Assembly: GCF_040939455.1 (NCBI RefSeq)
Contig: NC_134116.1
Location: 43,663,400 to 43,727,399, forward strand
Length of the DNA stretch: 64,000 nucleotides
From: Microcebus murinus
Lineage: Eukaryota > Chordata > Mammalia > Primates > Cheirogaleidae
Direction: 5' to 3'
A program made the position numbers and the translations under genes. The notes beneath the pieces were generated by a model. The model ran no database searches, had not been told where the DNA came from, and worked only from the letters and a program-made list of their open reading frames with translations. Numbering within the stretch: the stretch's first letter is position 1; each line of letters starts with the position of its first letter. Shown here piece after piece: positions 59,223 through 64,000 of the stretch.

Positions 59223-62200
59223 AATAATCAAATGAAGAGTATGATACAAGGTAGTGATTATATTTGTTTTGCTTCTGTTTTTATTCTTTCTATAAAACAG
59301 CAACCTTAATATGTTACAATATGTGAAATATTGCTGTAAACACCATTTTATAGAACTATTGGGCTGAAAAGAATGCTTGAAAGTTACTCTGGAGGTCTTT
59401 ATGCATAAATTGTTTGCCAGCTTGGAGGTAAATCATTAAACATATGATTGAAATATGCATTCTTACATTTTAAAGACTCCAATTAACAACATTTTAACAC
59501 AATACTTTTAATATATGGAATATTTAAAACCTTCACTATGATTGATAACATGGACATAGTCATGGAATTATTTCAACTACGTAGTAGAATAAAATATACT
59601 TGTTTTATTCATCTTTTAAAAAATTAGTACACAAACCCTAGCTAACCCCTTTGCCAAATGTACTCCACTTTTAAAATCCTCCTCAAATATGGAATATAGT
59701 GTTTTTCTATTTTTAATGCCCTATCTCACACTTTATCGCTTTTTTCCCTCCACATATAACTGTAAAGATATTACTCTTTTCATTATTATTGTAATCATTA
59801 TTACCATCATCACTGACATGTCTGTATCAAAATCTATATATCTATTCATAAAGCCTCTGCACAGAGTCAAAACTCTGAACTACTATGAAATAATATTGTT
59901 TCTAATAAGAAATATCTAGCATTCCCATAGAAAGCACATGGGAGCAACTATTTTTCTTGAGAAAGTACATCAAATTTAAATGCTGCTGTGAGAAATGCCT
60001 TTGCCTTTCCTAGCTCTCTTTGTTTTTATAATAATGATGTGCCCTGTGATTCTCTGTCAAAAATTCCTCTTTATGTAAATTCATTTAAACATAATGTTAA
60101 GTCATATATTTGTTAAAAAATATAAGTCAGAATTCTGCTTGATTTGCAACAATGGGTTGGTCCATTTTACTTGCAATAGTTTATCAGCTGATGAAGGAAA
60201 CAAAACCTCTCTTTTCCAGCACCCAGAAGAGGGATACTTGCCTTTTTTAGGTACCTGATGTTTTTGTTAGAGAGGATGCTGATACCTTCAAGTAGTGAGG
60301 GCAGAATCTGACAAGGTAATTTATAGAAATAAAATGAGACTTAAAATATTTCACTCTATTATTGAACTCAGTTGCTTGATGTCTAGTGATTTCAATTCAG
60401 AAAATCCAATTATAAATTTACTCAAAAGAAGGAAGACTAAACTGATTTTGAAAGATCTTAAAATAGTTCTACATTTGTATTTACACCATGCACCTGTTAT
60501 TATTTAATTATTTAAAATTTTTTTGAAATGAAATAATTCATCATACTTAGTCCCTTTTACTCTCTTTATAGTTATTCTAAGTATTCATATTTTCCAAACA
60601 TTACTTTTTCAACTTTAAAAATCCATTATCAATAAAATATCACATTGTCTAGAAAATTTGCCTAAGATGTTTTGTAGTGGGGTTGGCTATTATCATAGAC
60701 TGCAATTCTCAAAACTAGAACATAGGATGATAATTCACATGATAGAATTTATTAGAAATATTCCTTGGCAAAACTGATAGAAGGGTAATTGTTACAAGAT
60801 GTGGAAAAAAATTAAGCAAGTATGGTATCAGGCAGAGTCTAACAATTTATGATTTTGACTCAATTCTGCATGGGCATTTTGGAGTCAGTGTGGGTTACAT
60901 TTCAAGTACGCTCAGATGAAAAGAAAGGCATTTGGGACTTGGTCTCTATTGCGGGAACATGAATTCCCACATACTTGTGACTCTTCAAGCCCCAGTACAG
61001 CAAGTTCTGGAAGCCTCTGGGAAGTTTTATCACAAAGAGATGCAGGTGTTGGCTGTTGGGAGGGTGAAGAATTTCGTTAAAAGATTTGGGGAAAAAAAAT
61101 GGGTTTGATGGGACCTTTAAATACAGCATTATTTAATAACATTTTACCTAATACTTTACCCATTATCAAACTTCACCACTTTCTAATTCAAGCATTTCAA
61201 CCTAATTATTTTCACCCACCTAGGTAACTCTGCAATTAAATTAACTTGTTTTTATTATGTTAATGAATGGTATAATTGTCTATCTAGGAATTTCTTTTTT
61301 GGTAACCTGTTCCATTTACCTGATACTAATCCTAGGATTCTTGTAATATAAATTATATTACTGCTATTACTATGGCTACTATTAATGCTAGTGTTACTAT
61401 AATTGTATAGGCAGATAGCAGACTAATAGTTGTAAGGATATAGAGATCTGCTAATATTTTTATTTAATTGTGCATTATTCTGAAGCTTATCTAGAAGTAA
61501 ACATACACTTATTTTCTTCAGTGTGTTAATTACAGTATTGTGACAATAATGTGTGCCTATGATTAAATAATACAGGCATAGTTTTATCTTAAAGATGTAT
61601 GCACACATTGTTTGAATTAAAATAAAAACAGGAAGTAATTTTCTGGTAAAGAAGTAATGTACACATTTGTGTGTGCGTGGACAAAAGAAACAGAGATACT
61701 TACCTGTCTATACATATGTATCCATGTTTCATCTATCTTTCCATCTGTCTTCCTTCCGCACATTACTTTTTAAACTTTCATATAATCTTTGAAAATCTTT
61801 CACTTTGGATACCTTATTGTTTCACTTAATTATATCTGTGTGGTGAGTGAATTAAGTCTTGCAAAAATCTTCCAGTATTATTCATTCATTATTTACTATC
61901 ATGTTTCTAAACTATTTAATATTTGATCCTTTTAAAGTTTATGTAAACTAGTGACACCCAATCTCCTCTGTCTTCTTTATTTCTTTTGTCTGTTACTTTG
62001 AAAATATCTTAAAAGATAATTGACTGTCATGTAGTCACAGCTTTTTCATCCTTTATTTTTAAAGTTAATATGCATTTCTTTAAAATTTACTTCCCAGGGT
62101 CTTCCTGGGTTTGACGTTTTTTTTATTACTTTATTTTTATTTTAACATTTCATTCCCCAATCAATACTGAAAACCACCTAGAGAGGACTTGCTCACAGCC

Positions 62201-62329
62201 AGACACTGAGACAATGACATTGTATTAATACTTAATTATTTATAATTCTTGAGCTTATTTGCAAAACATCAGTCGTATAAAAAAAAGTTTTAGATTTAAA
62301 TAATTGCTAAACAAGATGGCCTTATACAT
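59223..62329. other. Unassigned AT-rich sequence, no gene seen
   Basis: The longest stretch without an assigned element here. No gene or clear repeat on either strand. 60830-61110 is slightly less AT-rich; its 75-codon minus-strand frame (60902-61129) has no recognisable domain. Confidence 0.5.
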
Positions 62330-62850
62330 CCCCCTCACTTTGACTAAACTTTAGACAGGTTTCTTACTGAACATAGGTTCCTAATCTCTCTTTTCTTAGG
62401 GCATTTACTTTAGAACACTTGCAATTGTGAATTCTTTCTGTGTCCCTTTGAAATGTAAATCTTCTTCCAGCCTTCTTGCCAATTTTACTACTCAGGATTG
62501 TCTTTCTCAAGGACTTGAGAACCATCCCATTAAAATGCAATCATCAAGAAAGATAGGGCCCCTATTTCCCAGGCTAGGTGGAAGGGATGGAGCCTAACTT
62601 CAGTGAGAATAATTAGCAAGTACAGATGGCCTATTCACATGCAACAACCTCCCCACTAATGTCCTCCTGGGCTGCAGGTACTGTGGCAGAGTTGTGAGGG
62701 CTCCCTCCATTGGCAGGCCTCTGTCTGGATGGCCCCAGGACCTGCCTAGAGTCTCTGCAGAGTCATTGCACGGGACAACAGACACAGATTTAGCAGCAGC
62801 AATCCTGGGTTTCCTCAGCTGACACCATCTTGTGCTCTCCCTAGCACTTA
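62330..62850. other. GC-richer block, probably an old LTR-like repeat, not identified
   Basis: The block from ATACATCCCCCTCACTTTGA to CACCATCTTGTGCTCTCCCT stands out from the AT-rich flanks. It contains TCCTCCTGGGCTGCAGGTAC and GGATGGCCCCAGGACCTGCC. The style (pyrimidine-rich start, GC-rich middle) suggests an ERVL-type LTR relic, but I have no motif to prove it. The 61-codon minus-strand frame (62600-62785) is not convincing as an exon. Confidence 0.4.
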
Positions 62851-62879
62851 CAAACTTTCTTGTCTAATATGATATTAAT

Positions 62880-63072
62880 TTACTGTGTACTTCAAAACGG
62901 ACGGCTAGAAGATTTAGAATGTTCAAAGAAATGATAAATGTTCAAGGTGATGGATATCTTAATTGCCCTGATTTGATCATTACACATTGCACACATGAAT
63001 CAAAATGTCACATATACCCCAAAAATATATGCAATTATTATTTATCAATAAAAAAATTTAAAAATAGTAATA
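62880..63072 (+). mobile_element. L1 3'-terminal fragment, plus strand
   Basis: GAAGATTTAGAATGTTCAAA, GAAATGATAAATGTTCAAGG, TGATGGATATCTTAATTGCC, CTGATTTGATCATTACACAT, GTCACATATACCCCAAAAAT and an A-rich end form the L1MA/L1PB-grade 3' terminus, related to the fragment at 18030. Confidence 0.88.
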
Positions 63073-63099
63073 AGGTCAATCTTGGTTAATAGTTCTAAT

Positions 63100-63500
63100 T
63101 TTTAATAGTAGCTTTAATGAGATAAAACTCAAATTCAATAATTTTCATGCTTTTAAATTATATAAATCAGGGATTTTCTTGGTATATGCACAGTTGTGGA
63201 TATACTATACATACATCACTATTATACTATACATCACTACTATCTAATTTTTATCACCTCAAGAGGAAACACTGTATCTATTAGCAGTCACTCCACATTT
63301 CTCCTCAACCCAGCCACTGGCAACTATGTACCTATGGGTTTATCTATTCTGGAAATTTCATATAAATGGAATCATACAATATATGATATTTTTTGATTGG
63401 ATTCTTTCACTTTTTTAAAAGATTCATCTATGTTGTAATATGTTTCAGTGCATATCAGTCTTTTTCTGAAAAATACAATACAGGATTTTTAAAAAATTGC
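63100..63500 (-). mobile_element. Old L1 (L1M grade) 3'UTR fragment, minus strand
   Basis: AGTAGCTTTAATGAGATAAA, TTAGCAGTCACTCCACATTT, CAGCCACTGGCAACTATGTA, TATTCTGGAAATTTCATATA, AATGGAATCATACAATATAT and TTCATCTATGTTGTAATATG are the ordered blocks of the reverse-complement 3' region of old L1M elements. Confidence 0.88.
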
Positions 63501-64000
63501 CATTAGATTTTTATTATATACTACTCCTACATATTTCAGACACAAGTCCTTCCCAGTCTATCCTCACAGTGGAATGTCACAAACTGTAAGTTGCATTTTA
63601 AATAGAGAATGAGAAAACAAAGCTTATCATCTAAAAGAAAGGTGATATGCATTCATTCATTCATTCATCATGAGAGATGTGACTGAGTCAGGTTAGATGA
63701 AAAAGGGAGAAGTCAACTTTTGACTATGAGCTTTCCACTCATAAATACTTAGTAACAATATATTTAATTTATTTCATATTTAATTTATTTAATATATTTT
63801 AATTTGACTGAACTAGTATTCATTCTCTGATGAATCTGAGCAGGTGGGCAGAAATGATAGATGGCTGTGTATACATCACCAATTTCCAGAGATTTCCACT
63901 CTATATGGTTTCCTTAATGGTTGCAAACAGTTTTGAAAAAATAGTTTTGAAAAATTGAGAAAAATTAATATATATCAGCAAGAATATTTCTACCACATTA
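63501..64000. other. Unassigned AT-rich sequence with an (ATTC)n microsatellite
   Basis: A short (ATTC)n tract lies at 63651-63668. No gene or other repeat seen up to the window end. Confidence 0.55.

Overview
Nuclear DNA of a primate, most likely a strepsirrhine and probably a Malagasy lemur. The Alu elements are dimeric 7SL-derived SINEs. They share an A-rich middle linker (an AAATAGAAAGAAATTAATTG-type stretch followed by a GGCCAACTAA-like stretch) and a right-monomer ending of the GCTAGGCTGATGCCACGGCA type; I associate both with lemur Alus rather than monkey, ape or galago Alus. The younger L1 copies share one 3' end (ATTTGTACCCCCATAATATG followed by CTGAAATAAA). The species call is an inference, not a match.

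The window is an AT-rich gene desert. I find no intact cellular protein-coding gene, no exon I can defend and no tRNA or rRNA gene. Almost everything recognisable is a transposed sequence. The only host-gene-derived item is a broken, intronless copy of the RPL12 ribosomal protein mRNA (about 32.6-33.2 kb, minus strand).

Layout. 1-5 kb: AT-rich sequence with one probable ERV solo LTR (1.66-2.08 kb) and one weaker LTR-like block (3.9-4.5 kb). 5.4-9.5 kb: an Alu, then a nest in which an old minus-strand L1 is split by a younger minus-strand L1, itself holding an Alu, an (AC)19 tract, a Tigger-type MITE and a hAT-Charlie element. The nest abuts an L1-derived palindrome with 87-bp arms and an L1 3' end. 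9.5-17 kb: sparse, mostly unassigned. 17-21.5 kb: plus-strand L1s of several ages, including a 5'-truncated young L1 with an ORF2 open for over 600 codons. 22-32 kb: scattered MIR, MaLR, L2 and L1 relics in very AT-rich DNA. 32.6-36 kb: RPL12 pseudogene, L1 3' end and Alu. 38-42 kb: an L2 and a nearly full-length mariner with a dead transposase. 43.7-49.7 kb: Alu, old L1, then a GC-richer L1 5'UTR-like block joined directly to the 3' part of L1 ORF2. 50-64 kb: L1 fragments (one with a 5' inversion), a Tigger-like MITE, a probable LTR, MER20, an Alu and older L1 relics.

No genes act together here; the window is a record of insertions. I did not find a convincing new biological system. The items most worth a second look are the large L1-derived palindrome, the composite L1 at 46-49 kb and the mariner copy. 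Family names such as MER20, MER5A and MIR come from remembered consensus patterns and need a RepeatMasker run to confirm subfamily and exact ends.
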